This document shows positions 45,788 to 57,391 of a stretch of DNA of 64,000 nt, one piece after another. Below the pieces are notes generated by a model. It saw only the letters and a program-made list of their open reading frames with translations, did no database searches and had not been told where the DNA came from. The stretch lies in contig JAGFBZ010000860.1 of assembly GCA_018398805.1 (NCBI GenBank), forward strand, positions 477,501 through 541,500, in the 5' to 3' direction. The translations under genes and the position numbers were made by a program. Position 1 is the stretch's first letter. Each line of letters begins with the position of its first letter. The stretch comes from Hirundichthys speculiger. Lineage: Eukaryota > Chordata > Actinopteri > Beloniformes > Exocoetidae.

Positions 45788-46357
45788 TCTGTCTGTCTGT
45801 CTGTCTGTCTTGTTCAAGATAACTCAAAGTTATGGATGGATTTTGATTAAATTTTCAGGAGTTGTCAGAAATGTGAAACGGAAGAACTGATTTCATTTTC
45901 GGTGTGATCCAGAAGAAATCCTGGATTCTGGATCACTTTTAAATTTTCGATAACGTTGCAGTCAATGGGGCCAAAAATTTTGTTTCTCAATATCTCCGTT
46001 AATTATTGCCCAAAACTCATGAAATTTGACTCAGGGATTGACAATGGGAACCTCTAACCAATTGCAAAGGCTAATCCGGATCTGATCCAGAACGTGGATT
46101 TTATCGCAATCTCTATAAAAACATTGTGGTTGTTTAAATTCAATATATTGACTTTGGAAACAAATATTGCATGAAATCTTTATAATACTATTATTTTTTT
46201 TTGTCTGCATCACAAAATAAGGAAAGATATGGTACTTTTTTTTAGTGGTCCCATATTGTCAGTGCTACATGTACGACTAATAATTATGGTGTAAAATGCT
46301 TTATGGGGGAATTGTTGCACTTGGTGGAGGTCTGCGCTCTCCGAGTGCTTTTCTATT
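45788..46357 (+). repeat. Unclassified ACCTCC / GGAGGT repeat (copy 3, long form)
   Basis: It begins with (TCTG)n and TTCAAGATAACTCAAAG, and ends TTGGTGGAGGTCTGCGCTC...TTTTCTA. Compared with 62300-62693 it has extra sequence near 46110-46300. Part of that extra sequence (TTTTTGTCTGCATCACAAAATA, TCCCATATTGTCAGTGC) matches the copy at 28632 in reverse. The ACCTCC start is missing, replaced by the TCTG repeat. Confidence 0.8.
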
Positions 46358-46696
46358 ATTGAAAATACAATCAATTCAAGAATTTGACTCCAGCAACACA
46401 CGTTTAAAAACAAGTTTGGATAGAGGCTGAGAAACATCAGAAAAGTTAATCGAATGTATAAATAAAATTTGTGACAGATCCTGCAGAATGACAAAAAATG
46501 CAAACGAGAGCAACTTCAGTTGTTCAGCATCTACATTTATGTTCAGAGTTCAGTCGAGTCCAACTGTGAGAAATTCGGTGGAGTCTAAGGCCGAGACTTT
46601 TATTTTCATTTTAAAGCGGTGATTTCAGCCACACTAATGCAGTAATTTGATGCACGTAAATGCACATGACCTTTAAGTCATCAGACAGACAGAAAT
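46358..46696. other. No recognised feature
   Basis: A short single-copy stretch. Confidence 0.4.
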
Positions 46697-46704
46697 ATTC
46701 TCAG

Positions 46705-47011
46705 TAGGTGTGTGAAAAAAAATCAATTTGGTAATATATCGCGATTTTCGGCCGTCCAATATAATGTCGATTTATCGATATTATTTAGGTTGTTTTGAAG
46801 CAAATAGTTTTGACTCAATTTGTCCTCTGAATGATTAATATCATTTGATGAACATATACAGCAACTTGATTTTTATCTCTACTTTTAATTTTGATATTAA
46901 CTGTGTAGAATATAGCAATATATCGTGATATCATGATAATATCATATTGTGATCCAAATATCATGATACATATCTTATTGCGATTTCCTTGCCAATACTT
47001 GCCTACCTCTA
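46705..47011 (-). mobile_element. hAT MITE family A, copy 6
   Basis: It starts TAGGTGTGTGAAAAAAAATC and ends CCAATACTTGCCTACCTCTA (diverged). The perfect TSD is ATTCTCAG (46697-46704 and 47012-47019). Part of the middle is deleted. It lies about 340 bp upstream of the candidate exon. Confidence 0.93.
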
Positions 47012-47349
47012 ATTCTCAGATTGTGTCAACTCAACTGGCCCGCCTGCAGTCCAGATCTGTCTCTCATAGAAAATATGAAATCTTTTTATTCACCAGGAAC
47101 AAACACAAGCTTCTCCTGTAAAACCACAACCTCTTAAACTTAAACGTATAAAAGTGTTCATGTAAAAGAGCAGCATCTGAACATCTTGGTAAACATCAGT
47201 CGCTCTCTTTTTTTTTCATTTATGTATTTATTTTGTCTGTGTGAGCGCCTCACGCTCGCCCATCTTCGTTTTAAAGCGATGCTGACCGGAGAACAGTGTG
47301 TGGCCGTTATTCACCTGTCACTGACCTTCACATCTCTCCTTCTTCCCAG

Positions 47350-47457
47350 CAACTTCTGAGGGAGATGCAGCAGATGGCCAGCAGGCCTTTCGCCACCATC
47401 AACGTGGCCTTGGAGACGGACGAGGAGCCACCTGACCTGATAGGAGGAAACGTCAAG
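47350..47457 (+). CDS. Internal exon of an unidentified host gene (108 nt, phase 0-0)
   Basis: It is preceded by CTGAC about 30 nt upstream, the pyrimidine tract ATCTCTCCTTCTTCCC and AG, and followed by GTTAGT. The 36 codons translate to QLLREMQQMASRPFATIN, then VALETDEEPPDL and IGGNVK, with no stop. By my count 28 of 36 third positions are G or C, against an AT-rich background. The phase is 0 at both ends, so the exon could be skipped without a frameshift. The product is soluble-looking, with a Q/M-rich helix then an acidic DEEPPD turn. I cannot name the family. Other exons of the gene are not visible nearby, implying large introns. Confidence 0.72.
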
Positions 47458-49012
47458 GTTAGTCCAACCTTTTCTTAATGAAATCCCTGCTAAACCCCAG
47501 AGATGTTCCTTTTGTCTGGGTTGACAAGGCCGCGGGGAAGTAAGCTCCATCCATCACTGCCACTGTTGCTCATCCTCTCTCAAGTGAGAGCTTAGTCTGG
47601 TGCCTCCCGGCTCCATCAGGTCATCTTCTTTATATATCTTCTATATATCTTCTTTAAAGACACGCCGTGTATTGCACATATGCACTTCTCTGCCTGAAAG
47701 GGTTGTCAAGTCGTAGTGCCCTTTAAATAGACCCTGGACAGTCTCCTCTTCTGTAGTCAGCCCCATATGCTGTCTCCTAATTGGGAAGAATTACAAAAGG
47801 ACAGAAATGCTTTAAAAGCCTATAAGAAGTTCTTCTGTTGAGTGTGCATGTGTGCTCTTGAACTGAATGGATCAGCTCAGCGTGTATCACAAGAAAAAAG
47901 AAACGCGTTAAACAGGGTTTAACTGCAGAGTAGATGTGTGCAGCCAGTGAGAGGAGAGAGGAAAGAAATCTTTAAAAAGTCACTTTGTCTTACGCAACTG
48001 TACTTTATTTCTCTCTTGCAGTCTAAATATTGTGATGAAGTAAAGTCCGAGATCACATTTCCACAGTGAAATCAACAACTCATCTCCTTGTGCAGATGAG
48101 ACGCCTCCTGCAAGTGAAGCTAATGCAGTTATAGTCAGAAAAGTTGAGTTGTTCAAGTTTAATCTGCAAGGTCTAAACGCAAATCACATTTAAAATGAAG
48201 CTCCATCTCTGTTTTGCAAATTACAGGCAAAAAGCATCAACAGAACTTGTTCCATCTGCAGCTCAGGAAAATGAAAGTTTGACAGCAGGATATTTGAGTA
48301 TAAAGAGATCGGATGGATGTTAAAAGCAAAGAGGAAGCGCAGAAAACGTTGAGGATTCATTTAACACTAGAACTGCCAAGGGGGGGTCATTTTGACCCCA
48401 TTGCTGCAACAGCGTCAGTGATGCTGAGATGTTGTTTCTAGAAGTTGTGAAGTGGCTCATTCCTAAATATTTCTGAAATGATGGGGGACACTTGTCAAAA
48501 TAAGTGTTTAAAATGTATATTTTTGCTAGCTTTTTTTCTACGTGGTCGAACACTACACACTCTCTCTCTCTCTCTCAGCCACACAAATAAATTCATCAGT
48601 ACGTTCATCAACAAACTGTAGGAGCTGTATGTTAACACAAACATGAAAACAACAGTAATCGAATGACAGACTATTTACAATACAAAACAATTTCAGATAT
48701 TAATAACAGATATTTAAATAATTTTTGAAAAATGGATTGACGCTGCACGCTCCCTCTCATGCACACATTACTCCTCTCCACACCGGCGCGCCTCTGCCAC
48801 CGTACAGTCCCAGATATGCTGTAGCATCACTTTGTATGGTACGGAGTTGGACCAGCTCTCTCCACTGGGACATTTTTGGACTGGGCTCTCCCGGTCCGCT
48901 GTCCCAGCTTTATGGGTCTCCAAACGGTTCTGTCCTTGGCCGTCTCATGTAACTCAGACACAGGTTGAGCTGGCTCTGAACAATGTAAATATTTATTATT
49001 AGATCAGTCAGA
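47458..49012. other. Probable intron downstream of the exon; no other feature
   Basis: A (CT)n run lies at 48559-48577. Reading frames are short. No second exon with comparable splice signals was found by eye. Confidence 0.4.
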
Positions 49013-49020
49013 GTCGTAGC

Positions 49021-50128
49021 CAGGGCTTAAAGTATTCCGGTACAGTGCCGGATGTCCAGCATTTGACTCTGATTCAGGAAAAACACGTGCAGAAACACGT
49101 TTTCTCTAAGTGGTCTTGAACGCCGGCGTTTTTTTCTCCTGCAATCAGAAGAATGGAAGTGAAATTCAAGTGACGCTGGGCCTGGATAGAGGAAAAGGGC
49201 GGGGACGGAGAGCCGTTTGGGAGCTGGTGCCAGAAGCTAAGGGAGCCTGGTACCTGATTTTGTGCGTTGTGCTCCAAGAAGCTAGTCTATGCAACTAGCA
49301 GCGAAAAAAAAGCTCTTTACCGTCACGAAGGAGACACCGGGTATAAAGCAGCTGTCCGCCGGCTCCGACACACAAGCTGTTTACTGGAGCAACAGCCACA
49401 GCAGACGTTAGCAGCCCCGATGACTGATTGTTTTTCCGACTGCTCGTTCACTGCAGAACACGGCTTATTAACAATCGCTCAACCGATCGTAGAAAAAAAA
49501 AAAAGTAGCTGTTGATAAAAACACTTTACAAAACTGTCCGTTTCCACTCAGCGGGCCAGTTATATGAACACACGTGACAGCTCCAGATTCAAGAAACGTC
49601 TGTCTGACCACCTCCAAGGATGGACGTTTTCCTCTAAATGTTGTTGAGTAGCCACCCAAAACATGGAAAAAAATACGGAATGTAATGGTTTGTTTTTTTT
49701 AATGATGATGCATCCAGAGTAAAAACATCCAATCATCTAATAACTGCCTCTGCAACTACATATGTTAAAGAGGAGACGAGTCAAGACTCAATAAAATGTG
49801 TTTCCTATAACTTAATTTGCTGTTGTTTTGAACAAAAATGATGGAAAAGTTCTAATTTATGTTTTTTTTTTTTTAACAAATTGCCATTCACTGAATTAAA
49901 TAGTTGCTAAATAAATCAGCTTCAATTGGCTTGACTGAGTTTCACATGTTTCCACTTGTAACTTAATAACCTTTACTTTCTAAAATTCACAGTCACATTG
50001 TAGCTCATCTTGTATATCACCAATCACAATGCCAAAAAGTTGCCAATAATGTGTATGCGTTGGATCCACTGCACCCCCGGAAAAAAGTTCGGGCTCAGGA
50101 TTTTTTTTTTTTTGTACTTTAGGCCACG
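49021..50128. mobile_element. hAT element, TIR CAGGGCTTAAAGT (family G), uninterrupted copy
   Basis: The left end is CAGGGCTTAAAGTATTCCGG and the right end is degenerate, GTACTTTAGGCCA. The second copy (54960-58121) ends ACTTTTAGCCCTG, giving the terminus more clearly. The flanks share GTAGC, a weak TSD. This copy shows the uninterrupted order and so maps the insertions in the other copy. Internal marks are GTGGTCTTGAACGC, GACGCTGGGCCTGG and AACAAAAATGATGGAAAAG. No transposase domain was recognised. Confidence 0.82.
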
Positions 50129-50992
50129 TGTAGCCTCGCTAAAATGGCAAATGATTAGGACCAGAGGAGACTAAAATGCTTGACTCCCGAATTTACCTGT
50201 CAGAGTATTCCCGCGAGCCTCCGCTGTGTCTGAGGACTGAATGTATGTGGCAGGGTGACCCCTGACCTCTTTCATAAATTCGTCTCCTCATCCTCAGTTG
50301 TTGTCTCATCACCTGGTAAAAATGGCAGGGTCAAGTCATGAACTTACAGATGTAGGGGTTTCAATTTTAACAGAATTACAAGCATTTAAAAAATGCTAGG
50401 GGTTTGGAGTTGAAGAAGGTTCGAAGCAGATGTCAGTACAGACATGCGGCTGAGAGTGAAAAACCGCCGCCGCGTTACGGGAGTCACAGATTGAGCATTC
50501 AACAGGCGCAGAGCCATTGGGAGGCGCACGTGTGACTGTGCGCTCGGTGATGAACGACCTCTGAATTCAGATGCGGTGCAGAATTATCGGGCTGCTTCAG
50601 GAAGCTGGCTGGAGGGGCCCGACTCTGACAGGGTCCATGCATCTCCGGGGAGTCTGCTCACCAGCACAAGGTTAGTCCAGCAGAGGCTGCCGGACGCTTC
50701 AGGAGGATCAGAGTCCAGTCAGATCCCCACGTGAGGAGAAGCCGACTCTCCTGTCTCTGATAAATGTTCAGATGCTGTCCCCTTTTCTGTTTTCTTCGTC
50801 TGTTGTTTAAGTCTCCGACATCCATCCTTTCCATCCTCCACAGAAGTGGAGGTTTGAGAGACTGAACCGGGTCACGGTCCACCCTTAAACTGTTGTTCCT
50901 CTGCAGAAATGAGCCTCATTTGAATTTAGTTTCTCTCAACTTTGACAGTAACATTCAACGATAATCAAGAAGATATTTATCCATTATTTGAT
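50129..50992. other. No recognised feature
   Basis: Single-copy with mixed composition. No exon was supported. Confidence 0.4.
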
Positions 50993-51233
50993 GAGTGGAC
51001 CTTGGGGTGAGTATTGGCAAGGACCTCACAATATGATATGTATCATGATGCATGGGTTATGATACAATATTATCGCCATATTCTACCCAGTTAATATCAA
51101 AATTAAAAGTAGAGATGAAAAATCAAGTTGCTGTATATGTTCATCAGATGATATTGATCATTCAGAGGACAAATTGAGTTTATTTATTGTTTATTATTAG
51201 TGTTTTCGCACATTTTAATTTTAAACAAATTAA

Positions 51234-52522
51234 TCCTTTAGGCACCGGAGTTTTTTCAAGAAAATATACAATTTTGATATCAAGATTTCAAAAGGCTCTA
51301 ACTTGAAAGCAGTTTGAGATAAAGGTATACTGTCAATGGGAAAATTGTTCAGTATGACTCAAAGTCTGTGATGGGAGTGAAATTATTCATCTAATTTGCA
51401 TATTATGACGTGGCGTGACAGGGTGGCGGCCATTTTGGAAAATGTTCAATTTTGATATAGAGGTTTCAAAAGGCTATAATTTTAAAGTGGTTTGAGATAA
51501 AGGCGTACTTTAAATGAGAAATATCTTCAGTATGAACCAAAATTTGGAATGGAAGTAGATTTGTCATCTAATTTGATTATCGTGACATCACCTGCCCAAA
51601 CCTGCCCAGTAGTCTCTCATTTTCAGATTTTTCCTCAAACCCCATGAACAATGAAAGCTTTCATTTCAGGGACAATCACATTATAAAGTCATGAAATCTG
51701 GAGTTTGGTTTCAATATTTTCCTTTCAAAGAACTGGTGGCCATATCTGATTGATTGGTGATGAACCTCCAGAATTCATCATTTGGAAAAGGGATGAAATC
51801 AATGGGCTCAGAATTTGTCAGATCGTCTCCATAAAAACCAACAGGCTCATCAAAATTTAGGCTCCACTTTCAATACTCTTCCTCTTCTCTCAAGAACTCT
51901 CAGCCACCACCGTCATCTTCATCACCGTGATTTACGGTGCGCCATTAGCGGTGTGTTTTTTTCCTGCGGCTTCTCCCACGTTGCCAGGACAACCGCCGTT
52001 GTTTTTTTTATCCCCGCTACATTTTTCCATATTTACGATGTTATGAGCCCCCCTGACACCTCGACCTGCTTGATGATCGCAGAATGCTTCCACCCCGACC
52101 ACACTGAGGTGAAGCATCCGATATACAATGTTCTGATTGTGGACTATGACGCGTGCCGTGGACTCACCGTCACTACTAATATCAGTTTCTGCTTCACTGG
52201 ACAACTGCATGTCTTCCTCCTCTGAATCGGAGTTAGACAGAACCTGACAAAGTACTTCGTGACGGTAAACCGACGTCTTGACATCATGAGTAAATGAAAA
52301 AACACTCTTTCGCTCTGCTCTGTTCTCTCTACTCTCAGCACTACGACCACTGCTGCGCCGTGCATCTCTGTGCCAGAGGGTGTTTTTCAAACTCATTTTA
52401 CGCTAAAACTTTGAATAGCGCCACCACCAAAAATGGTTCTCAGATTACAGGCACACATGTCCGCCATCTACTGGTGAAAAGAAGTAACAAGATTCGGCAA
52501 TGCGACTTTAGTGCTTAAAGGG
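51234..52522 (-). mobile_element. PiggyBac-like deletion derivative
   Basis: It is flanked by TTAA on both sides (51230-51233 and 52523-52526). The ends TCCTTTAGGCACCGGAG and CTTTAGTGCTTAAAGGG are imperfect inverted repeats of about 17 bp beginning with the CCC/TCC typical of piggyBac. At 1289 bp it is too short for a full transposase. The minus strand keeps a frame (52396-51932) resembling the transposase N-terminus. Confidence 0.85.
51932..52396 (-). pseudogene. PiggyBac transposase N-terminal remnant
   Basis: A 154-codon open frame begins about 125 bp inside the element end, where a piggyBac transposase start is expected. Residues about 50-75 form an acidic Ser/Asp/Glu stretch (SNSDSEEEDMQLSS, then DISSDGES), the usual low-complexity N-terminus of this family. 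The DDD catalytic core and the Cys-rich C-terminus are absent. The assignment rests on position in the element and composition, not on a catalytic motif. Confidence 0.55.
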
Positions 52523-52650
52523 TTAAATGTGAAAATTAAACAATTTTCCTAAAAAATCGATATTAGGAGCTGAAAAATCTATATTATATTGGGCGGCCGA
52601 AAATCACGATATATTGCCAAATCAATTTTTTTCACACCCCTAGAGTGGAG

Positions 52651-54321
52651 TATATCTCCTTTTCTCTGAGGCCGTCGATTCAGACATAACAAACAGAAAA
52701 TACGACAGACGGGAACGTGATTAGTCTTCTTCTTTCATCTGTTTGTCTGCCTCTTTCTTTTGTTCTCCTTTCTCACCCGTTTTTCTTCTGTTTTACAGCT
52801 CAGTTCTTTATTTTCCTTTTTCCCTTCATTCTCTTTCTTTTGTCATCTGTTCTGTATGCTTTCGATTCCCTTTCATCTTTTTTTCTTTTCATTTTTGTCC
52901 TTTTAGTTTTCACCGTTTTTCACCACTTTGACTCGAACGTGATGTTTTCTTCTCTCGTTTCTCCCGTCTCGTGTCAGTACTTTGCTTTAGTGTTCCTCTG
53001 TAATTTACTGGCCCTTTTCTGATCTTATCATCTGTCTGGGCTTTTTTTTTTTTCTTCTTTTTTCTCTCTTTGTCGGGCTTATCTGTTGCTCCTGCTCCGG
53101 CGCCTGTTGGTGTGTTGTGCTGCCGGGTTGCAGAAAGAAAAGTTGCAACTTGCTGTTAAATCAGGCCACCTCCTCCTCCATCTCCACGTTAGCTTTTCTT
53201 CTCCCGGTTCAAGTCCTCTTTTCTTCCATTCTTCCCGGTCTGCTCTCCTCTGCTCCATCAGGGCGGGAGCAGCCCAGCAGCGGAGATCCAATTTAGATCT
53301 TCCTCCTCGGCTCTCTGTGCCTTCACCTGCTCTGCACCGTCCTATCTCCTTCCTGCTCGCATCCAGCAGCTCAGCGCAGGTTCCTCTACTTGTTTTTGTG
53401 CCCCCTTTTCTTTTTCTCCCCTCCTTGTTATCAGGAAGCTACAGTAGTGCATTAACACCTGCAATTGGAACGTGTAGGATGCCAGGCGCCGCACAGCGAG
53501 CTGAAATTCATTAAAGTTGTTTATGGTCTCGGTGGGAAGTCCAGACCTGCTCCGCTGATGAGACGTATTCACTTTGCTCCTCGTCCGTGGGGCCTGCAGC
53601 TCCGGCACCACCAGGATATTCCATTTGCGATGCCTCCTGTTCTGCTTTTATTCACAGATTGCCGGGGACGACGGAAAATCGAGGCGCGTGAGCAGAAAGT
53701 GTCGGGATGGAAACGGTTCAGTTTGATGGAACATGATTGCGTTTACACCCTCGGCACCTGCACTTTAACTATTCTGTTCGATCGTGGCCATTCGGCTGAT
53801 TTTCCTACAGCTTTATGAACGCTGAGGTCACCGCAGGAATGCACATCTACAACACAAGGGAAAAAAAGGAAGAGTTCACTCCAGATTTTTTTTTTTAGAA
53901 ATTCTCTTAAAGGTTTGCCCTCTGGGGCCTTTTCTACCTTTTTACGTTTTATGACACGAGTTCTTTTTTGCATCGGGGCTGAAATTGTCTCCCACTCGAG
54001 GCGTCTGGTTTGCTCGTTTGCCTGGAATAGCAGAAATTCAGCTACTGTTTTAGAAAAGTAGATGCATTTCTTGTTAGAGGCAACCTACAATGACTCAATT
54101 TTCCTTTTTTTCTTTTTCTTTTTATTTCACCCGGCCAACTGTATTGTGCAAAATGAGGGAAAGCTATTTTCCCTTTTTGCAGTTTTGCATTTGACCAATT
54201 TCAGGAGTGTTTTTACAAACCATTGGTTTCCAAAGAATCATCTGCAGCTCACTGAAATTTAACGAAGAAGCTGAACTTAGTCGGTTTGCTGTTTTCAATG
54301 AGATTTCAAGAATATGACACA
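52651..54321. other. Pyrimidine-rich stretch, no gene recognised
   Basis: From 52720 to 53440 the plus strand is dominated by T and C (TTCTCC, TTTTCTTCT). Frames of up to 142 codons there are compositional. There is no repeat family or exon with defensible splice sites. Confidence 0.45.
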
Positions 54322-54323
54322 TA

Positions 54324-54957
54324 CAGTGATCCCTCGCCAATTCGCGCTTAAAGTTCCATGGTTTTAGGTATTTGCGGATTTTTCAGAAATATATAATATT
54401 AAAAAAAAAATCAAGAAAAAATCGCGGAAACATCACAGGATGTTGTGCGTGTTCTCTCACAGCGCAGAAATGTTCTGAGCCAGCCTGGCCCCTTTAAGAA
54501 GGTGGCCTTATGGGTAATGGTGTGGCCTTATGGGTAATGTAGTGTGTGTGTCGTGGGATGGCAGAAGAAAACGGGGTTAGATGAAAAGTGTAGTGAGCAT
54601 CAACAGCAGCCCAGCGTGTATAGATTTACATTCTCTGTTAACCGACAGGAGCCCAACAATACAACCTGTGTGATGTTACAAGTTCCTGCAGTGCCAGAAT
54701 AAAGTGCTCATTCCATGCAGAGACAACTGGATTTTTGTTTTGTTGTTAGCGTGTTAGCCGCTAATTACGAGCTAAAAATAACACAATACCAGCGGTTTCT
54801 TTACTACGGTCCAGAGACCAGAGGCTGTGAAGGTAACAGAAAGACCACAGTTGAGCCTTTGTCTTGTTTCACTGCAGTACCTCACTACTTTTTTGCGGTT
54901 TTTAAACATATTTTAAACACATTATTTACTCTCGGGAGGCTCCGGCTCCAGTTATCA
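54324..54957 (+). mobile_element. Tigger/pogo-like MITE, right end truncated, long form
   Basis: The left end is CAGTGATCCCTCGCCAATTC after TA. It has about 200 bp (54590-54790) not present in the copies at 16363 and 59903. It shares with 59903 a tandem duplication of GGCCTTATGGGTAATG, which is single at 16363. The right end is missing and the sequence passes directly into a family-G hAT element whose left end is also missing. A deletion probably joined the two. Confidence 0.85.
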
Positions 54958-55301
54958 ACAAATTAACACGTTATCTGTGAGTGGTCTTGAACGCAGGGCG
55001 AGGCGAGCCGGCGTTTTTTTTCCTCCCGCAATCAGAAGAATGGATGGAAAATTCAAGTGGCGCTGGGCCTGGACAGAGGAAAAGGGCGGGAACTGAGAGC
55101 CATTTTAGAGCTGGTACCAGAAGCTAAAGGAGCCTGGTACCTAATTTTGTGTGTTGTGCTCCAAGAAGTTAGTCTACGCAACTAGCAGCAAAAAAAAAAG
55201 CTCTTCACCGTCACGAATGAGACACCAGGTGTAAAGCAGCTGTCCGCGGGCTCCGGGAGCAACAGCCACAGCGGCCCCGATGACCGATCATATTTCCGAC
55301 T

Positions 55302-55983
55302 CAGCATTGCCAGGTGGGAAATGTAGGATTATCGTACCAGAGACTCAAAATTATCATATTTTGAGGGAAGTTATCGTACATGTGTTGTAACCAATCTAAC
55401 AAGCCCAATGATGTGCTATAGTCAAATATAATCACAAGTGATAAATTGCGTCCCACAGCTCACAGCTTCGTGGCAAAAGTACAGAATGGGTTAACGGCAC
55501 CACATCAGCCCCAACTTAGAGTTGCGTTTAACTAATGTGTCCCCCAAAAACAAACGAGAGGTGGGAACTAAGAGCCAAATTATGAGGCCTGGAGGTGATT
55601 TTGGAGACTAATTATTTCGCTTGCTTTTTCTTTTCTGCTTAAACTCTGTTTAAATCTCGCTCGCTCGACTTCCTTATATGGTCCTGACTGTGAGCGTCCC
55701 GTGGGGCGGGCACAGCTGACCATTCAGCCTATCATGCTCGTTGTTCTGAGACAAACGCTCATAGCTCACGCTCAGCAAAGCGCGATTGGCTGGAAACATG
55801 TCACATGGGAACAGATGCCTTCAGGGTTCACAAAAAACTCTCAGGCAGACAGTTGCAGCAGGCAATAATTTGAAATGGTCAAATATCGTACATATGGCCT
55901 TTTTTTGGATTATTGATCGTACATTGTACAGAGGGCCAAGTTATCGTACAAATACGATAATTATCATACACCTGGCAACGCTG
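55302..55983. mobile_element. hAT MITE, TIR CAGCnTTGCCAGGTG
   Basis: The ends are CAGCATTGCCAGGTGGG and ACACCTGGCAACGCTG. The TSD is TTCCGACT (55294-55301) and TTCCAACT (55984-55991). The empty site TTTTTCCGACTGCTCG is preserved at about 49431-49446 in the other family-G copy. The subterminal part has CGTACnnAT/ATACGATAA strings. No transposase is present. Confidence 0.93.
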
Positions 55984-56899
55984 TTCCAACTTGAAAATAC
56001 GTGTGTGCTTGTTCACTGCGGAACACGACTTATTAACGATTGCTCAACCGCTCGTAGATCCGTGTAAAAAGTAGCGGTTGATAAAAATCGCTTTACAAAA
56101 CTGTCCGTTTCCACTCAGCGGGCAAGTTATATAAAGAAACGTGATTAATCGCATTATTTTCCTGATTAATCACGATTAATCGCATTGTATACGAAAAATC
56201 AAATAATGAATTCAAAAGTAGTGTAAAGGTCACTTTTATTTAAATGTTCAGCTGCCATATGAACTAAAGGGTCATAACATTTGTTGTTCAAACACTTTTA
56301 ACATCAGCACTTGTCAGTAACACATATTTAGTGTAAATCTCATCTTAAAAAATGTAAAATAAAATAAAGCTTATTGCCACTGCCATTAATGTCATCCTGT
56401 TTTTGTAAAAAAATTTTAAAAAGTCTACAAACATAATCTAACAAAATGATTGTGTCTCAGCACAATCAGAACATTAAAACAGGTAATTTCTGAGGTAACA
56501 GCAGAAACTTTTAACGGGGAGTTCAACTTGTCAGTTGTTACAAATAACCTTGTTTCTGTTGAATCCTCCGTCTGGGAGAACTTTAAAATGAAAATGTCCA
56601 TGTTAAAGTTTTGTAACTTTATCAATCTGTGTATCATTCATTCTTTCCCTTTTTAATTGTCAATCAAAAATTTAAAAAAATTTAAAAGTGACATTTTATT
56701 ACGTTCGTTTTTTAATCTAACACAAAAAAATGAAAAAAAAAGCCTGTTTTTTTTATATTTCAGTTTTAGACTTGGATCAAAAATACGAAATTAAAAAACG
56801 GGCCACAGAACTAAATTTGTTTTATATTCGAGGACTGGACATTCTGTTGTCATTACACATCTGTGCCACTAGATGGAGCCGCACTGAAGTAACCAGTAA

Positions 56900-57391
56900 A
56901 GGGCCGTGTATACTCTTACGGCAATGTGTCGCCGTCAGCTTGTCGCAGAGATGCTGCCGTCACTTTTGATTTATACTCGCGCGGTCTCCACTATGTTACG
57001 CCTACAACGTAAGATGGACAATCACGAACTAGCTAAACTTACTAAATTTATCTCTTACGTTTTTCCACTTCCTCACCGTCTCAGCCGTATCCAGACCCAC
57101 ATTCATCGCAATCTCCCTCCATGAATTACTAGAATATGTGCTGTCTTTGTAGTGTGGAGAACCAATATCGTACAGATGTGGGTACTTCCTCATTTCTTCA
57201 ATGCGCTCTTTTCTACGCGGATGTAGAATTGACCAATCAGAGGCCTCCTTTCTCTCCTTTCTGCGACACTGTCTGCATCGACCTACAATTTTGGGGAGGT
57301 GCACCGGAGTGTCTGCGTAGGGTGGGGGGGCATCTCTGCGTCATCTGCGTAAGTGACGCAGACAACCTGACGTTTGAGTATAAATCAGGCT
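56900..57391 (-). mobile_element. PIF/Harbinger-like element, nested
   Basis: It is flanked by TAA (56897-56899 and 57392-57394), the 3-bp TSD typical of PIF/Harbinger. The ends AGGGCCGTGTATACTC and GAGTATAAATCAGGCT are imperfect inverted repeats. Subterminal TGCGTCA/TGACGCAG strings occur. The intact family-B sequence at 6590 (CTGTTCTCTAGCTGGTTAC) confirms the insertion point. It encodes a MADF-like protein on the minus strand. The DDE nuclease is absent. Confidence 0.85.
57029..57304 (-). pseudogene. MADF (Myb/SANT-like) DNA-binding domain protein of Harbinger
   Basis: A 91-codon frame inside the 492-bp element includes YPHLYDIGSPHYKDSTYS, then SWREIAMNVGLDTAETV and RKWKNVRDKFSKF. This is the MADF pattern: an aromatic/Pro start, a W-x-x-I-A helix, and a final helix with K-W-K-x-x-R-D. 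In Harbinger elements the second protein has such a domain and helps deliver the nuclease to the termini. The usual protein is about 150-300 residues, so only the domain remains. It could be a decayed frame or a mini-protein. Confidence 0.72.

Larger units (their letters stand above)
51001..52642 (+). mobile_element. hAT MITE family A, copy 7, split by a piggyBac-like element
   Basis: The left end is TTGGGGTGAGTATTGGCAAG and the right end TTTTTCACACCCCTA. The TSD is GAGTGGAC (50993-51000) and GAGTGGAG (52643-52650). Family-A sequence stops at about 51233 and resumes at 52523. Without the insertion it is about 350 bp. Confidence 0.92.

Noticed and set aside
52717..53514. Phe/Leu/Ser-rich frames resembling membrane proteins
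   Set aside because: They reflect a long pyrimidine tract. There is no start context, domain or splice structure.
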